Shown one piece after another: positions 1 through 6,551 of a stretch of 10,040 bases of DNA (the stretch's first letter is position 1; each line of letters starts with the position of its first letter). This stretch comes from Gemmiger_A avium (GTDB taxonomy: Bacteria; Bacillota; Clostridia; Oscillospirales; Ruminococcaceae). The stretch is taken from positions 1 through 10,040 of the forward strand of contig DXFE01000058.1 of NCBI GenBank assembly GCA_019114585.1, given 5' to 3'. The notes below the pieces were generated by a model that did no database searches, was not told where the DNA came from, and was given only the letters and a program-made list of their open reading frames with translations. The translations under genes were made by a program, and so were the position numbers.

Positions 1-1
1 T

Positions 2-739
2 CTGCAGGAGGGCGACGTGCTGTTTATCGACGAGATCCACCGCCTCTCCCGCCAGGTGGAGGAGGTGCTCTATCCCGCCCTGGAGGACTACGCCCTGGAC
101 ATCATGATCGGCAAGGGCCCCAGCGCCCAGAGCATCCGGATCAACCTGCCCCGCTTCACCCTGATCGGGGCCACCACCCGGGCAGGCCAGCTGACCGGCC
201 CGCTGCGGGACCGGTTCGGCGTGCTGCTGAAACTGGAACTGTACAGCCCGGACGAGCTGGCCCGGATCATCCGCCGGTCGGCGGGGATTCTGGAACAGCC
301 CTGCACCGAGGAGGGCGCTCTGGAGCTGGCCCGGTGCAGCCGTGGCACCCCCCGTGTGGCCAACCGGCTGCTCAAGCGGGTGCGGGACTTTGCGGTGGTG
401 CTGGGGGACGGTACCATCGACGGGGAGACCGCCCGCCTGGCGCTGGGCCGCATGGCCATCGACAAGCTGGGCCTGGATGAGCTGGACCGCAACCTGCTGC
501 GGGCGGTGATCGAACTGTACGGCGGCGGGCCGGTGGGCCTGGATACCCTGGCCGCCGCGCTGGGCGAGGAAGCCGTGACCCTGGAAGACGTGTGCGAGCC
601 CTATCTGATGCAGATGGGCTTCCTCACCCGCACACCCCGGGGCCGGTGCGTCACCCGGCTGGCCTATGAACACCTGGGGCTGAAAGCCCCTGAAAAGCCC
701 GATCCCGTGCGGGAGTCCGGGCAGCAGAGCATGTATTAA
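2..739 (+). CDS. ruvB: Holliday junction branch migration helicase RuvB (5'-truncated by window edge)
   Basis: RuvB is the hexameric AAA+ motor that drives branch migration of Holliday junctions with RuvA, before RuvC cleavage. The reading frame is already open at the window start, so the gene begins upstream. About 245 residues are visible, against roughly 340 for the family, so the N-terminal part with Walker A is missing. Visible motifs, numbered from the first complete codon, are Walker B LFIDEIHRL (7-15), sensor 1 in LIGATTRAG (about 54-62), the arginine-finger segment GPLRDRFG (about 66-73) and sensor 2 GTPRVANR (about 115-122). The C-terminal winged helix ends with the family signature GFLTRTPRGR (about 206-215). 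The tail past the winged helix (KAPEKPDPVRESGQQSMY) is polar and probably disordered. In most bacteria ruvA lies just upstream. No frameshift or missing motif is seen in the visible part. Confidence 0.97.
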   Translation: MQEGDVLFIDEIHRLSRQVEEVLYPALEDYALDIMIGKGPSAQSIRINLPRFTLIGATTRAGQLTGPLRDRFGVLLKLELYSPDELARIIRRSAGILEQPCTEEGALELARCSRGTPRVANRLLKRVRDFAVVLGDGTIDGETARLALGRMAIDKLGLDELDRNLLRAVIELYGGGPVGLDTLAAALGEEAVTLEDVCEPYLMQMGFLTRTPRGRCVTRLAYEHLGLKAPEKPDPVRESGQQSMY

Positions 740-741
740 GA

Positions 742-759
742 GCGCCGGACAAGCGGCGC
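742..759 (+). terminator. GC-rich hairpin just after ruvB; possible weak terminator
   Basis: GCGCCG (742-747) pairs perfectly with CGGCGC (754-759) around the six-base loop GACAAG, starting two bases past the ruvB stop codon. The position suits a 3'-end structure of the upstream transcript. No T-run follows (next bases GCCAAAGG), so it does not meet the intrinsic-terminator pattern. It could be a Rho-independent pause, an mRNA-stabilising end, or part of the repeat-bearing element that follows. Confidence 0.3.
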
Positions 760-760
760 G

Positions 761-839
761 CCAAAGGAAGGGAACGGTTTGCCCGCACAGCCAGAAAAAG
801 CGGGAGCACCCAAAGGGGACCGGTTTGCGTGCTGAGCCA
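761..839 (+). repeat. Imperfect direct repeat, two copies, between ruvB and glmM
   Basis: Copy 1 (761-793) and copy 2 (810-839) share, in the same order, CCAAAGG, then GGAACGGTTTGC or GGACCGGTTTGC (11 of 12 identical), then six unlike bases, then AGCCA. Copy 1 has three extra bases (AAG, 768-770) after the first block. Copy 2 is also most of an imperfect hairpin: AGCAC-C-CAAA (805-814) pairs with TTTG-C-GTGCT (824-833) with one C-C mismatch. CCCGC (782-786) and GCGGG (800-804) form another short dyad between the copies. No plausible protein is encoded. It may be a dispersed intergenic repeat or a regulatory leader; nothing in the sequence decides between these. Confidence 0.6.
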
Positions 840-847
840 TAAAAAAC

Positions 848-883
848 ACGAAACGTTCATATTTTGAATGTATAATGGGGCGT
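848..883 (+). promoter_or_regulatory. Probable sigma-A-type promoter for glmM
   Basis: A perfect -10 hexamer TATAAT lies at 871-876 inside the most AT-rich stretch of the window (about 841-876), which stands out sharply from the GC-rich surroundings. At a 17-bp spacing the -35 position (848-853, ACGAAA) matches the consensus at only three of six bases, so the -35 is weak. An imperfect dyad, CGTTCA (854-859) with TGAATG (865-870) including one G-T pair, sits directly against the -10 box and could be an operator. Initiation near 883 would leave a leader of about 50 nt before glmM. Confidence 0.65.
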
Positions 884-917
884 ATCGGTCTTACAGCCGG
901 GCGTTCCGCACAAGAAA

Positions 918-924
918 GTGAGGA
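918..924 (+). promoter_or_regulatory. Ribosome binding site that fixes the glmM start
   Basis: GTGAGGA ends seven bases before ATG 932. An in-frame ATG at 875 overlaps the TATAAT box itself and has no Shine-Dalgarno sequence, so 932 is the real start. The longer string AAAGTGAGG here (915-923) recurs exactly before the Clp gene (8511-8519). Confidence 0.75.
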
Positions 925-931
925 AAACAAT

Positions 932-2287
932 ATGGGAAAACTCTTTGGAACCGACGGCGTCCGCGGGGTGGCGGGCGAAGACCTGAGCTGTGAACTGGCT
1001 CTGAACATCGGCCGGGGGGCCGCAGCGGTGCTGACCGCCCACCTGAGCCACCGTCCCCGCATTCTGATCGGCAAGGACACCCGCATCTCCGGCGACATGC
1101 TGGAAAACGCGCTGGCCGCCGGCCTGTGCAGCGTGGGCGCCGACGTGGAACTGCTGGGCGTGATCCCCACCCCGGCCGTGGCCTATCTGGTGCGGCTGTA
1201 CGGGGCGGACGCGGGCGTTGTGATCAGCGCCAGCCACAACCCGGTGGAGTTCAACGGCATCAAGATCTTCTCCTCCGACGGCTACAAGCTGCCCGACGAG
1301 GTGGAAAACGAGATCGAGGCCCATGTGCTGGAAAACTGCCAGGGCCTGTCCCTCTGCACCGGCCCGGACGTGGGCCGTGTGACCCGGCGCGACGGCGCGC
1401 TGGACGACTATGTGGACTACCTGGCCAAAGCCATCGACGCGGACCTGTCCGGCCTGCGGGTGGCGGTGGACTGCGCCAACGGCGCGGCCAGCCAGGTGGC
1501 CAAGGCCCTGTTCCCGCGGCTGGGGGCGGACTGCACCTTCATCGGCGCCGAGCCGGACGGCTGCAACATCAACCTGGACTGCGGCTCCACCCACCTGGAC
1601 AAACTGGCCAAGTTTGTGGTGGAGGGCGGCTATGACTGCGGCATTGCCTTTGACGGCGACGCGGACCGCTGCCTGGCCGTGGACGAAAAGGGCGCCGAGA
1701 TCGACGGCGACAAGATCATCGCCCTGCTGAGCCTGGACCTGAAAGAACAGGGCCTGCTGAACGAGGATACCGCCGTGGTCACCGTCATGAGCAACCTGGG
1801 CTTTATGCAGTTTATGGAAAGCCAGGGCATCCACACCGCCCGCACCGCGGTGGGCGACCGGTATGTGCTGGAGGAGATGCGGGCCAAGGGCTACGTGATC
1901 GGCGGCGAGCAGAGCGGCCACGTGATCCTGCTGCGCCACTCCACCACCGGCGACGGCGAACTGACCGCCGGCATGCTGCTGCGGCTGCTGGCCGCCCGGG
2001 GCTGTGCCATGAGCCAGCTGAACGGCATCTATGAAAAGTTCCCCCAGGTCATGGTCAACGTGGTGGCCAACGCCGAGCAGAAGGCCGCCTATAAGGAAGA
2101 CGAGTACATTGCCGGCTTTATCGAGAGCCAGCAGCAGAATCTGATGGGCATGGGCCGCGTACTGGTGCGCGTGTCCGGCACCGAACCGAAAATCCGTATC
2201 ATGGTGGAGGGCAAGGACCCCGCCGCCATCGAAGCCAGCGCCCGGCGCATTGAAGAGATGATCGTCCGGCGCATCCTGAACAAGTAA
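932..2287 (+). CDS. glmM: Phosphoglucosamine mutase GlmM
   Basis: GlmM converts glucosamine-6-phosphate to glucosamine-1-phosphate in the cytosol, the step between GlmS and GlmU on the way to UDP-GlcNAc, peptidoglycan and other amino-sugar polymers. The 451-residue product matches the usual family length (about 445-450). It opens with the typical MGKLFGTDGVRGVAG. The phosphoserine loop is SASHNP with the catalytic serine at residue 101. The Mg2+-binding loop is DGDADR with Asp241, Asp243 and Asp245. The sugar-binding loop is GGEQSGH (324-330), and the C-terminal phosphate-binding loop is RVSGTEPK (413-420). All four active-site loops are intact, so the enzyme should be functional. Serine, not threonine, precedes the A-S-H-N-P motif, which is tolerated in the family. 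The gene follows a probable promoter at 871 and leads a tight run of genes; the methyltransferase starts 13 bp after its stop. The choice over general phosphoglucomutase/phosphomannomutase rests on length and on the start and SASHNP motifs. Confidence 0.97.
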   Translation: MGKLFGTDGVRGVAGEDLSCELALNIGRGAAAVLTAHLSHRPRILIGKDTRISGDMLENALAAGLCSVGADVELLGVIPTPAVAYLVRLYGADAGVVISASHNPVEFNGIKIFSSDGYKLPDEVENEIEAHVLENCQGLSLCTGPDVGRVTRRDGALDDYVDYLAKAIDADLSGLRVAVDCANGAASQVAKALFPRLGADCTFIGAEPDGCNINLDCGSTHLDKLAKFVVEGGYDCGIAFDGDADRCLAVDEKGAEIDGDKIIALLSLDLKEQGLLNEDTAVVTVMSNLGFMQFMESQGIHTARTAVGDRYVLEEMRAKGYVIGGEQSGHVILLRHSTTGDGELTAGMLLRLLAARGCAMSQLNGIYEKFPQVMVNVVANAEQKAAYKEDEYIAGFIESQQQNLMGMGRVLVRVSGTEPKIRIMVEGKDPAAIEASARRIEEMIVRRILNK

Positions 2288-2300
2288 GGAGAGCTGCCTC

Positions 2301-3167
2301 ATGCGCCCCGCGCAGAATTGGAACGACTACGAACTGATCGACGCCACCGCCGGCAACCGGCTGGAACGGTGGGACAAAGCGGTGCTGGTGCGCCCGGACC
2401 CGCAGGTTGTCTGGAAGCGCGAACCCGCCGACCCCCGCTGGCAGCAGGCCGACGGGGTATACCACCGCTCTGCCCAGGGCGGCGGCCGCTGGGAGATGCG
2501 CCGCCGTCTGCCGGAAAAGTGGACCATCCGCTGGGGTGAACTGACCCTGGTGGTCAGCCCCACCGGCTTCAAGCACACCGGCGTCTTCCCGGAGCAGGCG
2601 GTCAACTGGGAATGGTACCAGAAAAAGATCGCCGCGGCCGGCCGCCCGATCCGGGTGCTGAACCTGTTCGGCTATACCGGCGGGGCCACTTTGGCCTGCG
2701 CCGCCGCCGGGGCATCGGTCTGCCATGTGGATGCCTCCAAGGGCATTGTGGCCTGGGCACGGGAAAACGCCGCCGCCAGCGGCCTGACCGACCGGCCCAT
2801 CCGCTGGATCGTGGACGACTGCGCCAAGTTCGTGGCCCGGGAGATCCGCCGGGGCTCCTTCTACGACGCCATCATCATGGACCCGCCCAGCTACGGCCGG
2901 GGCCCCGGGGGCGAGGTGTGGAAGCTGGAGGACAACATCTACGACCTGATGACCCTCTGCGAGGGGGTCCTGTCCAAGGATCCGCTGTTTGTGGCGGTCA
3001 ACAGCTATACCACCGGCCTGTCCCCGGCGGTGATGGAGTATATCCTGAAAACCGGCCTGGTGCCCGTGTACGGCGGCCGCACCTGGTGCGATGAGATCGG
3101 CCTGCCGGTATCCGCCACCGGCGGCGTGGTGCCCTGCGGCGCCACCGCCGTCTGGGAACAAGCCTGA
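2301..3167 (+). CDS. COG1092-type class I SAM-dependent methyltransferase, likely acting on RNA
   Basis: This 288-residue protein has a small N-terminal part (about 1-85) and a Rossmann methyltransferase domain (about 85-285). Visible motifs are FKHTGVFPEQ (90-99), typical of the RlmI/RlmK-like group, SAM-binding motif I NLFGYTGGAT (121-130), acidic motif II HVDAS (142-146) and catalytic-site motif IV DPPSYGRG (194-201). Family relatives methylate 23S rRNA (RlmI makes m5C1962, the RlmK domain m7G2069). There is no recognisable N-terminal PUA domain, unlike RlmI. The post-motif-IV strand reads VAVNSYTTG (231-239), where RlmI has an SCS motif with the catalytic cysteine, so an m5C reaction looks unlikely. 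The substrate cannot be named. The Shine-Dalgarno sequence (AAGGAGAG) overlaps the glmM stop region and lies 13 bp or less from it, so coupled expression with glmM is likely; ecfA1 follows after 21 bp. Confidence 0.85.
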   Translation: MRPAQNWNDYELIDATAGNRLERWDKAVLVRPDPQVVWKREPADPRWQQADGVYHRSAQGGGRWEMRRRLPEKWTIRWGELTLVVSPTGFKHTGVFPEQAVNWEWYQKKIAAAGRPIRVLNLFGYTGGATLACAAAGASVCHVDASKGIVAWARENAAASGLTDRPIRWIVDDCAKFVAREIRRGSFYDAIIMDPPSYGRGPGGEVWKLEDNIYDLMTLCEGVLSKDPLFVAVNSYTTGLSPAVMEYILKTGLVPVYGGRTWCDEIGLPVSATGGVVPCGATAVWEQA

Positions 3168-3188
3168 CGAGAGAGGGGAAAGCATCCG

Positions 3189-4025
3189 ATGAACGAGATG
3201 ATCCAGGCAAAGGACGTGCGGTTCCGCTACGATCCGGAAAGCCCGGTATACGCGGTGGACGGCGCGTCCCTGGCCGTGCGCCGGGGCGAGTTTGTGGCGG
3301 TGCTGGGGGCCAACGGCTGCGGCAAAAGCACCCTGGCCAAGCACTTCAACGCCATCCTGCTGCCGGAGAGCGGCACCGTGACGGTGGAGGGTATGGATAC
3401 CGCCGACGAGGATAAACTGTATGATATCCGCCAGAAGGTGGGCATGGTGTTCCAGAACCCGGACAACCAGATCGTGGCCACCGTGGTGGAGGAGGACGTG
3501 GCGTTCGCCCTGGAAAACCTGGGCGTGCCCCCCGCCGAGATCCGCACCCGCATCGACGAGGCCATGGAGATGGCCGGCATCTACAAGCACCGCCACAAGG
3601 CCCCGCACAAGCTGAGCGGCGGCCAGAAGCAGCGGGTGGCCATCGCGGGCGTGATCGCCATGCGGCCGGACTGCCTGGTGCTGGACGAGTCCACCGCCAT
3701 GCTGGACCCCCGCGGCCGGGAAAAGGTCATGAAGACCATCCGGCACCTGAACCGGGATTTCGGCATCACGGTGGTGGCCATCACCCACTATATGGAAGAA
3801 GCCGCCCAGGCCGACCGGGTGCTGGTGATGAGCGGCGGCAAGGTGGTCATGGAGGGCACCCCGAAAGAGGTGTTCAGCCAGACCGAACGGGTGCGCAGCC
3901 TGCGGCTGGACGTGCCCCAGGCCGCCGAACTGCGGGACGAGCTGGTCAAGGCTGGCCTGCCCCTGCCCGAGGGCATCATCAACACCGAGGAATGTGCCCG
4001 GGCACTGTACGAAATTTTGAAGTGA
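3189..4025 (+). CDS. ecfA1: Energy-coupling factor transporter ATPase EcfA1
   Basis: EcfA1 is one of two ABC ATPases that power an ECF-type importer, a complex of EcfA1, EcfA2, EcfT and an exchangeable substrate-binding S protein for vitamins or metals. The 278-residue product carries Walker A GANGCGKST (40-48), the Q-loop in MVFQNPDNQ (Gln89), ABC signature LSGGQKQR (142-149), Walker B LVLDE with catalytic Glu167, and H-loop His200 in THYMEEA. The string DESTAMLDP after Walker B is characteristic of EcfA1 rather than EcfA2. The C-terminal extension of about 50 residues is usual for these subunits. The start is set by the purine-rich GAGAGGGGAA ending eight bases upstream; a second ATG three codons in is less likely. 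All nucleotide-handling residues are present. It begins 21 bp after the methyltransferase and is followed by ecfA2 after an unusually long 68-bp gap. Confidence 0.95.
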   Translation: MNEMIQAKDVRFRYDPESPVYAVDGASLAVRRGEFVAVLGANGCGKSTLAKHFNAILLPESGTVTVEGMDTADEDKLYDIRQKVGMVFQNPDNQIVATVVEEDVAFALENLGVPPAEIRTRIDEAMEMAGIYKHRHKAPHKLSGGQKQRVAIAGVIAMRPDCLVLDESTAMLDPRGREKVMKTIRHLNRDFGITVVAITHYMEEAAQADRVLVMSGGKVVMEGTPKEVFSQTERVRSLRLDVPQAAELRDELVKAGLPLPEGIINTEECARALYEILK

Positions 4026-4040
4026 ACCAACTGGGAACAA

Positions 4041-4068
4041 GGGCGGGCGCGACCCGCAAAACGGGCGC
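4041..4068 (+). promoter_or_regulatory. Mutually exclusive short hairpins between ecfA1 and ecfA2
   Basis: GCGGG (4043-4047) can pair with CCCGC (4053-4057) around loop CGCGA. Alternatively CCCG (4053-4056) can pair with CGGG (4062-4065) around loop CAAAA. The two structures share CCCG and cannot coexist. The heptamer CGGGCGC occurs on both sides (4044-4050 and 4062-4068), 18 bp apart. The stems are only five and four pairs, so chance in GC-rich DNA is a serious alternative. Confidence 0.3.
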
Positions 4069-4079
4069 ACACCGCCGGT

Positions 4080-4084
4080 AAGGA
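4080..4084 (+). promoter_or_regulatory. Ribosome binding site supporting the TTG start of ecfA2
   Basis: AAGGA lies nine bases before TTG 4094. The first in-frame ATG (4145) would delete the conserved opening strand (IIKTEHLTHVY), so the TTG is the better start. Confidence 0.65.
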
Positions 4085-4093
4085 CGTGAGAAA

Positions 4094-4960
4094 TTGGCAG
4101 CGATCATCAAGACCGAACACCTGACCCATGTATATGGGGAGGGCATGCCGGACGCCACCACGGCGCTGGATGACATCAATATCGAGATCGAAGAAGGGGA
4201 GTTTGTGGGGGTCATCGGCTCCACCGGATCGGGCAAAAGCACCCTGATCACCCACTTCAACGGTATTCTCAAGCCCACCTCGGGCAAGGTATATGTGGAC
4301 GGCCGGGACATCTGGGCCGATCCGGGCAAGATCCGGGAATTCCGGTTCCTGGTGGGGCTGGTGTTCCAGTATCCGGAATACCAGCTGTTTGAGGAAACGG
4401 TGGCCAAGGACATCGCCTTCGGCCCCCGCAACATGGGGCTGGACGAAGCCGAGGTCGCCCATCGGGTGGAGGTGGCCGCTCAGTTCTGCGGCCTGCCCGC
4501 CGAATTCATGGAGCGCAGCCCCTTTGAGCTCAGCGGCGGCCAGAAGCGCCGGGTGGCCATTGCCGGCGTGCTGGCCATGCAGCCCCGCATCCTGGTACTG
4601 GACGAGCCCGCCGCCGGCCTGGACCCGGAAGGGCGGGATACCATCCTGTCCCAGATCAAGCGGTTCCACAAGGAGACCGGCACCACCGTGGTGCTGGTAA
4701 GCCATTCCATGGAGGATATCGCCAAATACGCCGACCGGGTGCTGGTCATGGATCAGCGCAAGGTGGCCATGTTCGACACCACCGCCCATGTGTTCGCCCA
4801 GGCGCCCCGCCTGTTGGAACTGGGGCTCAGCGTGCCCCAGATCACCCAGATCTTTCTGCGGCTGCGGGAGATGGGGCTGGACATCGACACCGACATCTAC
4901 ACCATGCCCTACGCGGTGAACAAGATCCTGGAACGGGCCCGGGAAAAGGGGGTGCTGTAA
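4094..4960 (+). CDS. ecfA2: Energy-coupling factor transporter ATPase EcfA2 (TTG start)
   Basis: EcfA2 is the second, non-identical ATPase of the ECF importer and forms a heterodimer with EcfA1 beneath the membrane protein EcfT. The 288-residue product has Walker A GSTGSGKST (42-50), Q-loop Gln92 in VFQYPEYQLF, signature LSGGQKRR (146-153), Walker B ILVLDE (166-171) followed by PAAGLDP, and H-loop His204 in SHSMED. The FQYPEYQLFEETV segment and the DEPAAGLDP ending are the usual EcfA2 forms, which separates it from its neighbour. A TTG start is chosen because the family's N-terminal strand lies upstream of any ATG and AAGGA is well placed. The weak start codon, together with the 68-bp leader containing alternative hairpins, may lower or tune translation relative to ecfA1. 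Its stop codon directly abuts the ecfT start. Confidence 0.95.
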   Translation: MAAIIKTEHLTHVYGEGMPDATTALDDINIEIEEGEFVGVIGSTGSGKSTLITHFNGILKPTSGKVYVDGRDIWADPGKIREFRFLVGLVFQYPEYQLFEETVAKDIAFGPRNMGLDEAEVAHRVEVAAQFCGLPAEFMERSPFELSGGQKRRVAIAGVLAMQPRILVLDEPAAGLDPEGRDTILSQIKRFHKETGTTVVLVSHSMEDIAKYADRVLVMDQRKVAMFDTTAHVFAQAPRLLELGLSVPQITQIFLRLREMGLDIDTDIYTMPYAVNKILERAREKGVL

Positions 4961-5776
4961 ATGCTGCGTGATATCACCATCGGCCAGCATTTCCCCGGCG
5001 ATTCCATCGTCCACCGCACCGACCCCCGGCTTAAACTGGTGCTGGTGCTGGCCTATATCATCCTGCTGTTCACCAGCAGCAACCCCCTGGGCCTGACCCT
5101 GAGCGTGCTGCTGCTGGGTGTGCTCTACCGGATCAGCCACATCCCCCTGAAACTGATCCTGAAAAGCCTGAAGCCGATCTTCCCCATCGTGGTGTTTACC
5201 GGCGTGCTCAACCTGTTCTTCATCGTGGGCGAGGGCGACCCCCTGTTCCAGTTCTGGTTCATCCGCATCTATAAGGACGGCGTGGTCTACGCCATCCAGA
5301 TCGCGGTGCGGGTCATGGCCCTGATCGCGGGCACCAGCCTGCTCACCTACACCACCAGCCCCATCGTCCTCACCGACGCCATCGAGCGGCTGCTCAAACC
5401 CTTTGCCAAGCTGGGGCTGCCGGTGCACGAGCTGGCCATGATGATGACCATTGCTTTGCGGTTTATCCCGCTGCTGATCGAAGAGACCGACAAGATCATG
5501 AACGCCCAGAAAGCCCGCGGCGCCCAGATCGATTCCGGCAACCTGAAGCAGCGGGTCACCGCCCTGATCCCGGTGCTGATCCCGCTGTTCATCTCGGCTT
5601 TCCGCCGGGCGGACGAGCTGGCCATGGCCATGGAGTGCCGCTGCTACCGGGGCGGCGACGGCCGCACCCGTCTCAAGGTGCTGCGGTTTGCCGGGCATGA
5701 CTGGCTGGCGCTGGCCTTCTGCGCGGTCTGCTTCGGGATCATCTTCTGCACCCGCTTTATCATGCCGGGGTGGTGA
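4961..5776 (+). CDS. ecfT: Energy-coupling factor transporter transmembrane protein EcfT
   Basis: EcfT is the membrane scaffold that links the EcfA1/EcfA2 ATPases to the interchangeable S component. The 271-residue product shows hydrophobic segments near 25-38, 42-57, 72-90, 108-128, 155-172, 200-215 and 246-267, with some of the middle ones probably amphipathic coupling helices. Two cytoplasmic coupling motifs are visible. The first is AQKARGAQ (182-189), with the canonical Ala-Arg-Gly. The second is AMECRCYRGG (223-232), where the three-residue position reads Cys-Arg-Cys and the central arginine (227) is kept. The opening (HRTDPRLKL) is typical of the family. The ATG follows the ecfA2 stop with no gap, and its Shine-Dalgarno sequence (AAGGGGGTG, about 4946-4954) lies inside ecfA2, so translation is coupled. 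No S-component gene occurs in the window, which fits a shared (group II) module whose S proteins are encoded elsewhere. Confidence 0.95.
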   Translation: MLRDITIGQHFPGDSIVHRTDPRLKLVLVLAYIILLFTSSNPLGLTLSVLLLGVLYRISHIPLKLILKSLKPIFPIVVFTGVLNLFFIVGEGDPLFQFWFIRIYKDGVVYAIQIAVRVMALIAGTSLLTYTTSPIVLTDAIERLLKPFAKLGLPVHELAMMMTIALRFIPLLIEETDKIMNAQKARGAQIDSGNLKQRVTALIPVLIPLFISAFRRADELAMAMECRCYRGGDGRTRLKVLRFAGHDWLALAFCAVCFGIIFCTRFIMPGW

Positions 5777-5781
5777 AGCCT

Positions 5782-6528
5782 ATGAACATCCGGCTCACCC
5801 TCTGTTTTGACGGCACTGCCTACTGTGGCTTTCAGGTGCAGAACAACGGCGTTTCGGTCTGCGAAACGATGCAGAACGCGCTGGAAGCGGTGCTGGGCAC
5901 CCGGCCCCCGGTCAAAGGGTGCAGCCGCACCGACGCGGGGGTGCATGCGCTGGCTTTCTGCCTGAATTTTCAGGCGGACTGCGCCGTGCCGCTGCACAAG
6001 CTGCCTCTGGCGCTCAACGCTCACCTGCCCCGGGACGTGCGGGTAACGCAGGCCGTCCAGGTGCCGGAGAACTTCCACGCCCGGTACGCTGCCCACAGCA
6101 AAACCTACTGCTACCGCATCTGGAACAGCCCCATCGACCGGCCTTTTGACGAGGCCTACTACCACCGGGTCAACGCCCCGCTGGACGAAGCGGCCATGCA
6201 GGCCGCCGCCGACCGGATGGTGGGCACCCATGATTTTCTGGCGCTCTGCGCCGCGGGCAGCGATGTGGCCGCCCGGGGCGATACCGTGCGCACCATCACC
6301 CGCTGCCAGGTGCGGCGGGAGGGCGCGCTGATCACCGTCACCGTCACGGCGGACGGCTATCTGTACAATATGGTGCGTATCCTGGCCGGCACCCTGGTGC
6401 AGGCGGGTCTGCACCGTATCCCGCCCCAGGCTGTGGACGCCATCCTGGCCGGACGGGACCGCAAAGCCGCCGGGCCCACCCTGCCCGCCAAAGGGCTGTT
6501 TTTACAGTCGGTGGACTACGGCGACTGA
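5782..6528 (+). CDS. truA: tRNA pseudouridine(38-40) synthase TruA
   Basis: TruA isomerises uridine to pseudouridine at positions 38, 39 and 40 of the tRNA anticodon arm in the cytosol. The product is 248 residues, normal for the family. It opens with MNIRLTLCFDGTAYCGFQVQ, the usual first strand. The catalytic motif SRTDAGVHA contains the nucleophilic Asp51. Later conserved blocks are YCYRIWN, VGTHDFLALC and DGYLYNMVRILAGTLVQAGL. The ATG at 5782 is preferred over an in-frame GTG at 5770: the GTG overlaps the ecfT stop and adds four non-conserved residues, while GGTG lies six bases before the ATG. The gene begins five bases after ecfT; ecfA1-ecfA2-ecfT-truA is a familiar Firmicutes gene order. 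It contains the only TTA codon seen in any gene of the window (6502-6504). Confidence 0.96.
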   Translation: MNIRLTLCFDGTAYCGFQVQNNGVSVCETMQNALEAVLGTRPPVKGCSRTDAGVHALAFCLNFQADCAVPLHKLPLALNAHLPRDVRVTQAVQVPENFHARYAAHSKTYCYRIWNSPIDRPFDEAYYHRVNAPLDEAAMQAAADRMVGTHDFLALCAAGSDVAARGDTVRTITRCQVRREGALITVTVTADGYLYNMVRILAGTLVQAGLHRIPPQAVDAILAGRDRKAAGPTLPAKGLFLQSVDYGD

Positions 6529-6537
6529 ACTTTTAAG

Positions 6538-6545
6538 AAAGGAGG
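6538..6545 (+). promoter_or_regulatory. Strong ribosome binding site of the DUF5711-like gene
   Basis: AAAGGAGG lies six bases before ATG 6552. It is the closest match to a full Shine-Dalgarno sequence in the window and suggests efficient translation of this membrane protein relative to its neighbours. Confidence 0.8.
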
Positions 6546-6551
6546 CTTTCC

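Noticed and set aside
805..833. Hairpin followed on the minus strand by a TTTTT run, resembling a minus-strand terminator
   Set aside because: No minus-strand gene reads into it from the right; the T-run is several bases from the stem, and the hairpin is part of repeat copy 2.
875..931. Upstream ATG at 875 as the glmM start
   Set aside because: It overlaps the TATAAT box, lacks a Shine-Dalgarno sequence, and would add 19 residues not conserved in GlmM.
857..2302. Minus-strand frame of 481 codons opposite glmM
   Set aside because: In register with glmM, whose catalytic motifs are all intact on the + strand; the antisense frame is a composition artefact.
2199..5698. Two further minus-strand open frames of more than 600 codons (2199-4070 and 3788-5698)
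   Set aside because: Same register effect opposite the methyltransferase and ecf genes; they overlap each other and have no recognisable domains.
5770..5781. GTG at 5770 as the truA start
   Set aside because: It overlaps the ecfT stop codon and adds four non-conserved residues; ATG 5782 matches the family's N-terminus and has a spaced GGTG.
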